This document shows positions 44,229-53,086 of a stretch of 64,000 nt of DNA, one piece after another (position 1 is the stretch's first letter; the number at the start of each line of letters is the position of its first letter). The notes beneath the pieces are model-generated. The model did not search any database and was not told the origin of the DNA. It was given only the letters and a program-made list of their open reading frames with translations. The stretch covers positions 248,001 to 312,000 of the forward strand of contig NZ_CP121208.1 of the NCBI RefSeq assembly GCF_029625435.1, written 5' to 3'. Both the position numbers and the translations under genes were made by a program. Source of the stretch: Arcanobacterium canis. Its GTDB lineage: Bacteria; Actinomycetota; Actinomycetes; Actinomycetales; Actinomycetaceae.

Positions 44229-46100
44229 TCAGTGTTGGAATTCTGATGCGCGATCCTTTGCGCTACGCATGAGAATCTCTAAACGATCCTGAGTGATGCG
44301 GCTGATTTCAGCTAGTGCCATCATGTTTTCGACCTCAGCCCAGTTCCCCAGGCGACGGCGCGCCACAGCGAGGATGCCGGTCATCGAATCGTCGGTGCGC
44401 AAGTAAGCGACGTACGGCATGTCGAACTTCTCGCGGTAATCGTGGCAGAGCTTCTTGAGCTCGGCGAGCTGTGCCTCATTTGCTGACCCCAGCGCGAGAG
44501 AGCCAATATCTCCCGTGCGAGTCTCCGGATTTGTCAGGAGGTCGTGCATATCGGGGTAGTCGGCCACGAGGCGTCCACGAGCGTCGCCGTTGACATGCAT
44601 AATTGCCAGCTGCACACTCTGGGCGAGTTCGTCAATTGAGTTGAACGGGCGTGATTCCCATGCCTTTTCGAGTGGCCACACCTGGGAGTTGAAGAGCGGA
44701 CGGAAGGTGGTCACGAAAGTTTCGCGATCCATCTCGTTGACGTCCTCAAGCGACACTTTGGCCACGACGTCGCCCTCTCCGCCTCCGCGTCCGACGTGGA
44801 AGAAGAGTAAATTCAAGGCGATTGCAGCGATTGCGCCGATTGACATACCGGAAGAGAAAAACACCTGTGCCCACTGCGGAAACACCTGTGCGATCTCAGG
44901 ACGGAAGGTGACCAGCATGGCCAGGCCAAGTGCGGTGGTAACGATTGCGGCGATGCGTGGATCGGTCAGATCGGACTTGGCAATCGTTTGCACACCCACC
45001 CACGCCACATTGGCGAAGAGTGCCAGCGAAGCACCGCCGAGCACGGGGGACGGGATCGCAGCGACAACCGCTCCGACCTTGGGCAGCAGGCCGACGATGA
45101 TCATCAGGACGCCAGCGCCCGCAGCCACCCAACGCGATTTGATGCCGGTGAGGCGAACCAGGCCAACATTTTGAGCGAACATTGTGTACGGGAAGGAATT
45201 GAGCACGCCGCCGAGAGTGGTGGAGGCGCCGTCGGCGCGAATAGCAGCCGCTACTTCAGCGGAGGTGATGCGTTTGCCGACGATCTCGCCGGTGGCGAAG
45301 ACGTCGCCGGTGGTTTCGACCATCGTGATCAGCATAACGATGAGCATCGACACGATGGCGGTGAAGGAGAATGTTGGCCAACCGAAGTAGAACGGGGTAG
45401 TGATTCCCAGGGCGGGAGCAGTGGCAACGGCGTCGAGCTTCGCGGGGGAGATATGGCCGGCGATCAGTGCCACGACAGTGCCGCCGACAAGACCGATGAG
45501 GACTGAAATCGTGCCGAAGAAGCCACGAATGAAGCGCTGAACCAGCAAGATCGCAGCGAGCGTGCCGAAGCCGTAAGCGAGGTCACGAACCGAAGGAACG
45601 CCGTCGGCGTAGTTCACAAAGTCGTTAGCGGAGACCGCCAAGAGCGAGGTGCCCATCACGAGCAGGACGGTACCGGTGACGTGGAAAGGGAAAAAGCGCA
45701 GCAGACGGGCGAAGAAAGGTGCTGCGAAGAAAGTGAACAGGCCAGCAACGATGATTGATCCGTAGATCACCGGCAAGCTAGCGATGCCGCCGGCACCGCC
45801 GGTAGCAGCCAGGCCGATTGCGATAATCGGCGCGACGGCGGTGGTGGTCACGCCCTGAATAATTGGCAGGCGCACACCTACTTTGCGGCCCACACCGATT
45901 GACTGGATCAACGTTGCCAGACCACATGTGAACAGGTCAGCGTTGATGAGGTGAATCGTGGTGGCAGTGTCGAGGTTGAGCGAGGAGGCGATCAGCAGTG
46001 GCACGATCACAGCGCCAGCATAGAAGGCCAGGAGGTGTTGAAGGGATAAGAGCACGAGCTTCGGAGCGGCCGGAACGGCGTCCACTGGGTGTTGTTTCAT
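44229..46100 (-). CDS. Uracil-xanthine/urate permease fused to an OHCU decarboxylase-like domain
   Basis: A 623-aa fusion. Residues ~1-440 form an NCS2 transporter (LLSLQHLLAFYAGAVIVPL; VETTGDVFATGEIVGKRI; NSFPYTMFAQNVGLVRLTG), the XanQ/UacT branch that imports xanthine or urate. Residues ~455-620 resemble 2-oxo-4-hydroxy-4-carboxy-5-ureidoimidazoline decarboxylase (UraD), the last step of urate-to-allantoin conversion (RPFNSIDELAQSV, ARRRLGNWAEVE, EISRITQDRLEIL). The usual catalytic HPDL motif reads YPDM near residue 515, so activity is doubtful. The ATG at 46100 (MKQHPVDAVP) follows AAGGTG. No other urate-degradation gene is nearby. Confidence 0.82.
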   Translation of the reverse strand: MKQHPVDAVPAAPKLVLLSLQHLLAFYAGAVIVPLLIASSLNLDTATTIHLINADLFTCGLATLIQSIGVGRKVGVRLPIIQGVTTTAVAPIIAIGLAATGGAGGIASLPVIYGSIIVAGLFTFFAAPFFARLLRFFPFHVTGTVLLVMGTSLLAVSANDFVNYADGVPSVRDLAYGFGTLAAILLVQRFIRGFFGTISVLIGLVGGTVVALIAGHISPAKLDAVATAPALGITTPFYFGWPTFSFTAIVSMLIVMLITMVETTGDVFATGEIVGKRITSAEVAAAIRADGASTTLGGVLNSFPYTMFAQNVGLVRLTGIKSRWVAAGAGVLMIIVGLLPKVGAVVAAIPSPVLGGASLALFANVAWVGVQTIAKSDLTDPRIAAIVTTALGLAMLVTFRPEIAQVFPQWAQVFFSSGMSIGAIAAIALNLLFFHVGRGGGEGDVVAKVSLEDVNEMDRETFVTTFRPLFNSQVWPLEKAWESRPFNSIDELAQSVQLAIMHVNGDARGRLVADYPDMHDLLTNPETRTGDIGSLALGSANEAQLAELKKLCHDYREKFDMPYVAYLRTDDSMTGILAVARRRLGNWAEVENMMALAEISRITQDRLEILMRSAKDRASEFQH

Positions 46101-46155
46101 CACCTTGAGTATTTTAGGAGCTGCCGACGCCGCTGTGTGTACATTTCCGAATAAC

Positions 46156-46170
46156 GGACAAATCGTGTCC
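46156..46170. promoter_or_regulatory. Inverted repeat upstream of the permease-UraD gene
   Basis: GGACA-AATCG-TGTCC is a 5-bp inverted repeat 55 bp before the minus-strand start codon and close to a TA-rich -10-like region, so it is a plausible operator. Confidence 0.3.
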
Positions 46171-46332
46171 ATATTATGGGATTTTGTCGGTGTTGCGTGG
46201 TGAACGAGCATGAGAGGAGGCGTATCTCGGAGTGTGTTGGGCCTTCCAAAAGCCAGGATGAATCACGATGGACACCCGCGGGTGAGAGATACTAGGACGC
46301 ACGGATAATGTGAAAACTCCCAGGGAGGGCAT

Positions 46333-47370
46333 ATGGATTCGATGGCCGACGCCACTACGCTTGATCGCCTGATTGCTGACGTCGCTGATGAGCTGTGCCC
46401 GGATGCGCCTGTGCGAGTGGTCAGCGCCGACCCGTCCGGCGCACTCAGCGCCTGGGCGCATATGCGTGGCCCTGCCGTCGTCGCGGCGAATGACTACTGC
46501 GAATATACCCGCGCGCTCGCGGCTGGTCATCGTGCGCTGGTGGGCAGTGCGCTGGTGGGCAGTGAGCTGACAGATATGGCGAATGTCCTGTGCGTCGGGC
46601 ACCTGCCCAAATCTCTTGCGGGTATCCGTCATCTGGCCCGCCAACTTGCCCTCGCCGGCGTCGAAACGCTTGTGCTTGGTGCGAATACCAAGCACATGAG
46701 CCGTTCAATGAATGATGAACTCGCTCGCTCCTATCATGAAGTTCGCGCCTCACGAGGGCGAGGAAAATTTCGTTGTCTGATTGCGAGTTCGCCAATTTCG
46801 GGCCTCTCGCCGCTCCCGCCATCCACTGGCGGGCCAAGTGGACGCTTGCGTGCGGTGGGTGGGGTGTTTGGTGGCGCCTCTGACGACGCCGGTGGGCGCC
46901 TCCTCGCTCGCGCCTTTTTGTCCCAGCGGATCCCCAGTGGCCGAATGATCGATCTTGGCTGCGGAAACGGTTCGGTTTCCCGTCGCATTCTCGATGCCGC
47001 GGGGAGCGAGGCAGTGACGCTCATCGCGACCGATGTGGATGCCGACGCCGTTGCCTCTGCCTCATTGACTCTGGCAGATCATATTGCCGACGGGCGTGCG
47101 CAGGTGACCTGGGATGACGCTGGCGGGCAGTGTCAATCCGGGAGCGCAGACGTGGTTCTTCTCAACCCGCCATTCCACGATGGTGCAGCGATTGATACGC
47201 ACCTCGTCGAGCACCTGCTCGATTCTGCCCGGCGGCTTCTTGCGCCAGGCGGAGAACTCTACCTCGTGTATAACTCGCATCTTCGTTATCGTCCGCTTGT
47301 CGAGCGACGCTTTGCCAACGTGACTCAGTGTGATCGGGATCGCCGATTCACAGTACTGTGTGCCTGTTAA
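46333..47370 (+). CDS. Class I SAM-dependent methyltransferase (RsmC/RlmG-like)
   Basis: A 345-aa protein whose N-terminal half (residues 1-160) is a degenerate MTase-like fold and whose C-terminal half carries SAM motif I (MIDLGCGNGSVSRRILDAAG) and the N6/N2-methylation motif LLNPPFHDGAA near residue 279. This arrangement matches RsmC/RlmG rRNA guanine-N2 methyltransferases. The ATG follows GGGAGGGC. A 15-bp tandem duplication (46532-46561) encodes ALVGS twice. Confidence 0.87.
   Translation: MDSMADATTLDRLIADVADELCPDAPVRVVSADPSGALSAWAHMRGPAVVAANDYCEYTRALAAGHRALVGSALVGSELTDMANVLCVGHLPKSLAGIRHLARQLALAGVETLVLGANTKHMSRSMNDELARSYHEVRASRGRGKFRCLIASSPISGLSPLPPSTGGPSGRLRAVGGVFGGASDDAGGRLLARAFLSQRIPSGRMIDLGCGNGSVSRRILDAAGSEAVTLIATDVDADAVASASLTLADHIADGRAQVTWDDAGGQCQSGSADVVLLNPPFHDGAAIDTHLVEHLLDSARRLLAPGGELYLVYNSHLRYRPLVERRFANVTQCDRDRRFTVLCAC
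46532..46561 (+). repeat. Tandem 15-bp duplication inside the methyltransferase gene
   Basis: GTGCGCTGGTGGGCA is present twice in direct succession, in frame, adding five residues. Confidence 0.85.
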
Positions 47371-47405
47371 AGCGTGTGCGCTGATGGCGAATTTTTCGTT
47401 TCATC

Positions 47406-47435
47406 TTGTACTCATCGCCTCTTGCCCACTAGCAT
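47406..47435 (+). promoter_or_regulatory. Promoter of the polycysteine leader ORF
   Basis: TTGTAC (47406-47411), an 18-bp spacer and TAGCAT (47430-47435) are followed by six bases and the GTG of the short ORF, so transcription should begin on the start codon (leaderless). Confidence 0.65.
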
Positions 47436-47441
47436 CAACGC

Positions 47442-47483
47442 GTGAGAATTTTTGTGACCTCCTGCTGCTGTGCGTGTTCCTAA
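47442..47483 (+). CDS. Leaderless 13-aa polycysteine leader peptide (MRIFVTSCCCACS)
   Basis: GTG start, 13 codons, TAA stop. Four of the last six residues are cysteine (TGC TGC TGT, then TGT). It has no ribosome binding site and a -10 box six bases upstream. It lies 121 bp before the peptide ABC transporter operon and is followed by a hairpin over the Cys codons and stop (CGTGTT with AACACG, 47473-47487) and then by a terminator. Short leaderless polycysteine ORFs act as cysteine-responsive attenuators in mycobacteria; the same role is inferred here. Confidence 0.7.
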   Translation: MRIFVTSCCCACS

Positions 47484-47523
47484 CACGTACAGTCTTGTTG
47501 CGCACAAAAGTTAACCGATAATC

Positions 47524-47551
47524 AACGAGGCTGGTCACGGCCTCGTTTTTG
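47524..47551 (+). terminator. Attenuator-like terminator ahead of the peptide transporter
   Basis: AACGAGGC (47524-47531) pairs with GCCTCGTT (47540-47547), followed by TTTTGTTT. It stands between the polycysteine leader and the first transporter gene, so it would stop transcription unless an alternative fold forms. Confidence 0.8.
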
Positions 47552-47604
47552 TTTCCAGAAATGAAACCTCGGTCAGACCGCCTTGCGAAGAACATAAGGA
47601 AATC

Positions 47605-49218
47605 ATGAAACTCAAACTCGCTTCGCTTGCCATTGCCACTCTGACCGTGCTCGCAGCGTGCGCGACGACGTCGGCCCCCTCAACCTCCAGTGCAGGAGCC
47701 GCAAGCGCCACCACAATCCAGCTCGGGACGACGGACAAAGTCTCAAGCTTGGATCCCGCAGGTTCGTGGGATAACGGTTCAGCGAACGTCGAAAACCAGA
47801 TTTACCCCTATCTTGTGGGGATCGTTGCAGGGGCCACCTCCAATGCACCGAAGCCGCTACTGGGAGACATGGCAAAATTCACTTCGCCAACTGAGTACAC
47901 GGTAAAACTCAAAGACGGCCTGACCTTCGCAAATGGACACAAACTGACATCGTCGGACGTGAAATTCTCCTTTGATCGCCAGCTCGCAATCGCTGATCCA
48001 CATGGCCCTTCGTCGATGCTGACGTCATTGAAGGAAGTCAAAACTCCTGATCCAAACACAGTGGTGTTCGTGCTCAAGACCCCGGATCAGACCTTCCCAC
48101 AGGTTCTGACTACCGTGGCGGCGCTGATCGTGGACGAAGAAGTTTTCCCCAAGGATAAAATCCTCTCCGATAGCGAGATCATCAAAGCCCGCCCATTCGG
48201 CGGCCAGTATGAAATCGCCAGCTACCAGCCAGGATCGTTGATTAATTTTGTTCCGAACAAAGCCTACGCAGGGAACCTCGAACCGGTGAAGAACGACGGC
48301 GTTGTGATGCGCATCTACGCCGATGCGTCGAACCTGCGTCTGGACCTCGATAATGGCACTCTCGACGTCGCCTACCGTCAGCTCGCTGCCACAGATGTTG
48401 AGGCACTGTCGAAGAACGACAAACTCAAGGTGGAAAAGGGTGCTGGCGGCGAAATGCGCTACATCACCTTCAATATGGACACCATGCCTTTCGGCGCGAA
48501 AACCCCTGAAGCTGACCCGGCCAAGGCTAAGGCTGTCCGCGCTGCGATGGCAGATCTCGTTGATCGAGACGCCCTCGCTCGCGACGTGTACAAGGGCACC
48601 TACACTCCGCTCTTCTCCTACCTTCCCAAGGGCTTCGATGGTTCGAAAGATACCCTCAAGGCATCCTATGGCTCGGGCACAGGACAACCCGACGTCAAGC
48701 GCGCGGCCAAGCGCCTTGCCGACGCCGGCGTGAAGACGCCCGTCACCATCGCTCTTGAATACAACCCCGATCATTACGGAAAGAATTCGGGAGATGAATA
48801 TGCGGCGATCAAGACTCAGCTAGAAAAGTCAGGCTTGTTCACCATCAACCTCGCCTCCACTGAATGGCTTCAGTATTCCAAGGAGCGCCTCGCTGACGCC
48901 TACCCGGTCTACCAGCTCGGGTGGTTCCCCGACTACGTTGACCCGGATAACTACCTCGCGCCATTCTTCTCAGCAGACACGTACGTCAACAATCACTATG
49001 CGAATGCCGAAGTGATCAAGAAGGTTGATGCACAGCGAACTGAGGCGGATCCGATCAAGCGCGCGGCGATTATTGATCAGATTCAACATGCAGTCACTGC
49101 AGACCTGCCCACATTGCCCCTGCTGCAGGGGCAACAGGTTGTGGTGATGAAGAAGAACGTCACCGGTTTTGAGCTTGGCACGGGCTACAAGCTCTACTAC
49201 GCGCCAGTATCGAAGTAA
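47605..49218 (+). CDS. Peptide ABC transporter substrate-binding lipoprotein (family 5)
   Basis: A 537-aa lipoprotein with lipobox LAAC (C19) and an SBP_bac_5 fold: TVKLKDGLTFANGHKLTSSDVKFSFDR at the N-terminal lobe, then YPVYQLGWFPDYVDPDNYLAPFF and a C-terminal lobe. It binds peptides or similar solutes outside the membrane and delivers them to the two permease units encoded next. The ATG follows AAGGAAATC. The upstream polycysteine attenuator hints that cysteine-containing peptides (or glutathione) may be a substrate; this is inference. Confidence 0.9.
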   Translation: MKLKLASLAIATLTVLAACATTSAPSTSSAGAASATTIQLGTTDKVSSLDPAGSWDNGSANVENQIYPYLVGIVAGATSNAPKPLLGDMAKFTSPTEYTVKLKDGLTFANGHKLTSSDVKFSFDRQLAIADPHGPSSMLTSLKEVKTPDPNTVVFVLKTPDQTFPQVLTTVAALIVDEEVFPKDKILSDSEIIKARPFGGQYEIASYQPGSLINFVPNKAYAGNLEPVKNDGVVMRIYADASNLRLDLDNGTLDVAYRQLAATDVEALSKNDKLKVEKGAGGEMRYITFNMDTMPFGAKTPEADPAKAKAVRAAMADLVDRDALARDVYKGTYTPLFSYLPKGFDGSKDTLKASYGSGTGQPDVKRAAKRLADAGVKTPVTIALEYNPDHYGKNSGDEYAAIKTQLEKSGLFTINLASTEWLQYSKERLADAYPVYQLGWFPDYVDPDNYLAPFFSADTYVNNHYANAEVIKKVDAQRTEADPIKRAAIIDQIQHAVTADLPTLPLLQGQQVVVMKKNVTGFELGTGYKLYYAPVSK

Positions 49219-49284
49219 CAACAGTGCCGACGTCGGTGCGTGTCTCGCGCATCGGCGTCGGCTCACACACAGAGGGGAGTTGTC

Positions 49285-50391
49285 GTGGTGAGTGAGGTTG
49301 AGACTACCGACGTCGCAAGCGGCGCCGCAGACACAGTGACACACAGCAGACGCCGTGAGAAAAAATCTGGCGGTTCGTTCTGGACCTACGTATTGTTGCG
49401 TTTTTTGCTGATTTTCCCCACGATCTTCATCCTGCTGACAGTGGTGTTTTTCCTGATGCGATCCACAGGTGATCCCATCACCGCAGCGCTTGGCGGACGG
49501 CTACCCGCTGACCAACTCGCCGAGCGTGTCCACGCCGCTGGCTATGATCGTCCCCTGATCGTTCAATACGGTGACTACCTTGCGGGTGTCTTTACTGGTG
49601 ATTTCGGGACGACGTTTACGGATAACAGGCCGGTCACCGAAATTCTGTCCACATACGGGATGGCCACCTTTGAGCTTGTTGCCTATGCAATCGTTGTGGC
49701 ACTTGTGATTGGCGTGCCATTGGGAATGATCGCCGCCCGTTTCCGTGACCGTTGGCCGGATGCTGTGCTGCGAATTTTTGCCATTCTGTCATATGCGACG
49801 CCAGTGTTTTTTGTGGGGCTCATGCTCAAGTTGATCTTTTCCGTCCACGGTGGTTGGCTTCCGGCGTCGGGGCGCGCATCGAATGCTGGCGAGCTGACGA
49901 TGGCTTCGATCCAGAACCCCACGGGGCTGTATTTGCTCGACGCATTGCGTCTAGGTGACACCGCTCTTGCTGGTGATGTCCTGATACATGCGATACTTCC
50001 GGCGATTGCTCTTGGCTTGCTCATGGCCGGCGTGTTTTTGCGCCTGATCCGCACGAACCTCATCGGAACTCTTGAACAGCCATACATCGAATCTGCGCGC
50101 TCGCGCGGAGTGAGCGAGGCCCGTCTTGTCACAGCTCACGGACTACGGCCTGCGCTGATCCCCGTGATCACCGTGATGGGAATGCAAATCGCGACGTCGC
50201 TGGGCGGGGCTGTGCTGACCGAAACGACGTTCGAGTGGAAAGGCCTTGGCTTTAAGCTTGCCGAATACATGGCGTCGCGCGATTATGTGGCGGTTCAAGG
50301 CATCGTCATGCTCGTGGCAGTGATCGTTGCGTTGATGAACTTCATTGTCGATATTATTGCCGCCCTTATCGATCCGAGAGTGAGGTACTGA
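49285..50391 (+). CDS. Peptide ABC transporter permease (DppB-type)
   Basis: A 368-aa permease with TM1 (LLRFLLIFPTIFILLTVVFF), the OppB/DppB N-terminal cap, five further TM segments and the EAA-loop (EQPYIESARSRGVSEARLVTAHGLRPAL) that contacts the ATPase. The start is the tandem GTG at 49285/49288 after GGGGAG; reading back to 49240 is unlikely because that segment has no family similarity. It is 66 bp after the binding protein. Confidence 0.9.
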   Translation: MVSEVETTDVASGAADTVTHSRRREKKSGGSFWTYVLLRFLLIFPTIFILLTVVFFLMRSTGDPITAALGGRLPADQLAERVHAAGYDRPLIVQYGDYLAGVFTGDFGTTFTDNRPVTEILSTYGMATFELVAYAIVVALVIGVPLGMIAARFRDRWPDAVLRIFAILSYATPVFFVGLMLKLIFSVHGGWLPASGRASNAGELTMASIQNPTGLYLLDALRLGDTALAGDVLIHAILPAIALGLLMAGVFLRLIRTNLIGTLEQPYIESARSRGVSEARLVTAHGLRPALIPVITVMGMQIATSLGGAVLTETTFEWKGLGFKLAEYMASRDYVAVQGIVMLVAVIVALMNFIVDIIAALIDPRVRY

Positions 50392-50393
50392 AA

Positions 50394-53048
50394 ATGGCTG
50401 CAACTGAATCTCTCACCCGTGCGCATGGCTCATGGGTAGATCGTCTGCCGTTGGTGAGAAGTGTTCGCCGATCATACGGTATCCAACGTGGAATGTTGGT
50501 ATCTGGTCTGATTGTGACCGCTCTGATGTGCCTTGTGGCGATCCTTGCGCCAGTGATCGCACCCTACTCACTTGCGCAACAAGGCGACGGGCACGGTGCA
50601 TTTGGTTCGCTGCGCCCTCCGTCGGCTCGTAACTGGCTGGGAACCACTGTGTCGGGTTTCGATGTGTTCTCCCGTGTGATTTGGGGTTCTCAAACTGCAC
50701 TGGGTGTGATCGTTCTCGCGGTGGCTGCCTCATGCGTCATTGGTGTTGTGCTGGGACTGGTCTCGGGCTACCTGGGGGGATGGTTCGACCGCGTGGCTGT
50801 GGTCATCGCTGACGCTGTGTATGCGTTCCCCTCGTTGCTCCTGGCGATTGCCTTATCGATCGTCATTTCTGGTGGTCAGTCTAGTGCAATCGGTGGAACC
50901 GTGGCCGCTGCCGGTTCGATCGCAGTGGTCTTTATTCCACAGTATTTCCGGGTGATTCGCGCCGAAGCGGTGCGATTGAAATCAGAACCCTTCGTTCAAA
51001 GCGCCAAAGTGCTCGGCGTTTCTGCGCCCACGATCATGTTCCGACACGTTTTGCGCAACGCCACTCGCACTCTGCCCCTGATTGTCACGCTCAACTGCTC
51101 CGAAGCGATTTTGACTCTTGCGGGTTTGGGCTTCATCGGTTTTGGAATTGAGCCCACAGCCGCTGCCGAATGGGGGTATGACCTCAACCGCTCACTGGCT
51201 GATGTCACTTCTGGCATCTGGTGGACTTCTCTTTTTCCCGGTGTCGCAATTGTGTTGGCGGTTTTGGGGATCACGCTGGTGGGTGAATCTCTCAACGACC
51301 TCGCTGACCCGCGTCTGCGCACCCGGCGGGCGGCGCGTGCGCCGGCCGCACGCGCTGACGGTGTTGCCTCGACGTCGGTGGATGAATCGCGTCTGAACGT
51401 CACTGACCTCTCGGTGACGTTCCCTACCGACGACGGTGATGTGCAGGCAGCTCGCAACGTGTCACTCTCTATCGCTCCAGGGGAGATCCTTGCTCTTGTG
51501 GGAGAGTCCGGTTCTGGAAAATCAGTGACCTCGCGTGCCATTCTGTCCCTCTTACCGTCAGGGGCTGTGGCCTCAGGCACAATCGTCATCGACGGTGACA
51601 ACGTGGTGGGATTACGCGGGGAAAAGCTGCGCCAGTTGCGCGGAGGAAAAGCAGCAATGGTGTTCCAAGAACCCTCGGTGTCACTGAACCCGGTCTTCCC
51701 GATCTGGTGGCAGATGGGGGAGGGACTGCGCGCACATAACCGCACAATCTCGCGCAAAGAGATCAAAAAGAGTGCCATTCGTGCCCTTGAAACAGTGGGA
51801 ATCGACGACGCCGAACAGGCGATTTTCTCCTATCCTCACGAATTTTCGGGCGGACAGAAACAACGCATTATGATCGCGATGGCATTGGCGATGGGTGCCA
51901 AGCTTATTATTGCCGATGAACCAACGACAGCTCTCGACGTGACGGTTCAAGGCGAAATCCTCGATCTTCTTCGTGACATTCGCGACCGCTACAACACTTC
52001 GATCCTCCTCATCACGCACAACATGGGCGTGGTTGCTGATCTGGCTGACTCTGTGGCGGTGATGAGGAACGGCGAGATCATCGAGCGTGCCAGTGCTGGT
52101 GAACTTTTCGCGCACCCCGAACAGCCCTATACTCGCGATCTCCTCGCCGCTGTGCCGCGTTTGGGCCAACCTGTTACCCAGGCGAATGTTCTGCCTGCGT
52201 CTTGTGATCACGGTGAGCAGCAGGCGATTGTCGCTGCCCAGGGGCTTGAGGTGACTTATCCTGGCAGACTCGGAGCGCCAGCTTTTCAGGCTGTGCGGGG
52301 AGTCGATTTTTCGATTGCACCATCAGAAGTGTTCGGTTTGGTGGGCGAATCTGGGTCAGGAAAATCCACCATTGGACGCGCCATCGCAGGTCTCGAAGAG
52401 GTCACAGGTGGATCGTTGCGCGTTTTTGGTACGCAGATGCGTGGGGTGAAGGAACGCGACTTGCGTCCACTGCGCAAAGATATTGGTTTTGTTTTCCAAG
52501 ATCCGTCCCTCTCTCTCAATCCGCAACTGACCATTGGGGACGCCATCGGTGAACCAATGGCAGTGCATCGAGCAGACATGAGCGAAGCGGAGCGTCACCG
52601 TCGGGTCAACGAACTTCTTGAAGCTGTCCGTTTACCTTCGTCGTTTGCCACGCGCTTCCCGCATGAACTTTCTGGTGGTCAACGTCAGCGTGTGTCCTTT
52701 GCTCGCGCCCTCGCACTCGAACCGCAACTGGTGATTGCCGACGAGCCGACATCTGCTCTTGATGTGTCTGTCCAGGCAACGGTTCTTGAACTTTTCACGC
52801 AGTTGCAACGCGAATACGGCTTTGCGTGTGTGTTTATTACACATGACCTCGCTGTGGTGGATATGGTTGCTGACCGCATTGGTGTTCTGCGCCGAGGGCA
52901 GATGGTGGAAAGCGGATCGAGCGCACAGATACTGCACGATCCACGTCACCCCTACACGCGCAAGCTCATCGCATCCTTGCCGGTGCCTGACCCTGTTGAA
53001 CAAGCCAAACGACGGCAAATGCGCACGCAGAGCCGCTCATCACGCTAA
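50394..53048 (+). CDS. Fused peptide ABC transporter: permease + two ATPases (DppC-DppD-DppF)
   Basis: An 884-aa fusion. Residues ~30-310 are a DppC-type permease with the EAA-loop (EPFVQSAKVLGVSAPTIMF). Residues ~335-590 are ATPase 1 (Walker A GESGSGKS ~370, signature FSGGQKQR ~484, Walker B LIIADEPTTALD). Residues ~615-875 are ATPase 2 (Walker A GESGSGKST ~650, signature LSGGQRQR ~760, Walker B LVIADEPTSALD). All motifs look intact. One polypeptide therefore carries half the membrane pore and both motor domains. It begins two bases after the DppB-type stop codon. Confidence 0.93.
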   Translation: MAATESLTRAHGSWVDRLPLVRSVRRSYGIQRGMLVSGLIVTALMCLVAILAPVIAPYSLAQQGDGHGAFGSLRPPSARNWLGTTVSGFDVFSRVIWGSQTALGVIVLAVAASCVIGVVLGLVSGYLGGWFDRVAVVIADAVYAFPSLLLAIALSIVISGGQSSAIGGTVAAAGSIAVVFIPQYFRVIRAEAVRLKSEPFVQSAKVLGVSAPTIMFRHVLRNATRTLPLIVTLNCSEAILTLAGLGFIGFGIEPTAAAEWGYDLNRSLADVTSGIWWTSLFPGVAIVLAVLGITLVGESLNDLADPRLRTRRAARAPAARADGVASTSVDESRLNVTDLSVTFPTDDGDVQAARNVSLSIAPGEILALVGESGSGKSVTSRAILSLLPSGAVASGTIVIDGDNVVGLRGEKLRQLRGGKAAMVFQEPSVSLNPVFPIWWQMGEGLRAHNRTISRKEIKKSAIRALETVGIDDAEQAIFSYPHEFSGGQKQRIMIAMALAMGAKLIIADEPTTALDVTVQGEILDLLRDIRDRYNTSILLITHNMGVVADLADSVAVMRNGEIIERASAGELFAHPEQPYTRDLLAAVPRLGQPVTQANVLPASCDHGEQQAIVAAQGLEVTYPGRLGAPAFQAVRGVDFSIAPSEVFGLVGESGSGKSTIGRAIAGLEEVTGGSLRVFGTQMRGVKERDLRPLRKDIGFVFQDPSLSLNPQLTIGDAIGEPMAVHRADMSEAERHRRVNELLEAVRLPSSFATRFPHELSGGQRQRVSFARALALEPQLVIADEPTSALDVSVQATVLELFTQLQREYGFACVFITHDLAVVDMVADRIGVLRRGQMVESGSSAQILHDPRHPYTRKLIASLPVPDPVEQAKRRQMRTQSRSSR

Positions 53049-53086
53049 CAAGGGCATGTGGGTGTGTGAGGCGCACTCGTCGTCTC

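Noticed and set aside
47330-47521. 63-codon ORF covering the region upstream of the peptide transporter
   Set aside because: It overlaps the end of the methyltransferase gene in another frame and has no start signals; the 13-codon leaderless ORF has a matching promoter.
49240-49284. Upstream start of the DppB-type permease
   Set aside because: The segment before 49285 resembles non-coding spacer, and GGGGAG precedes the tandem GTG.
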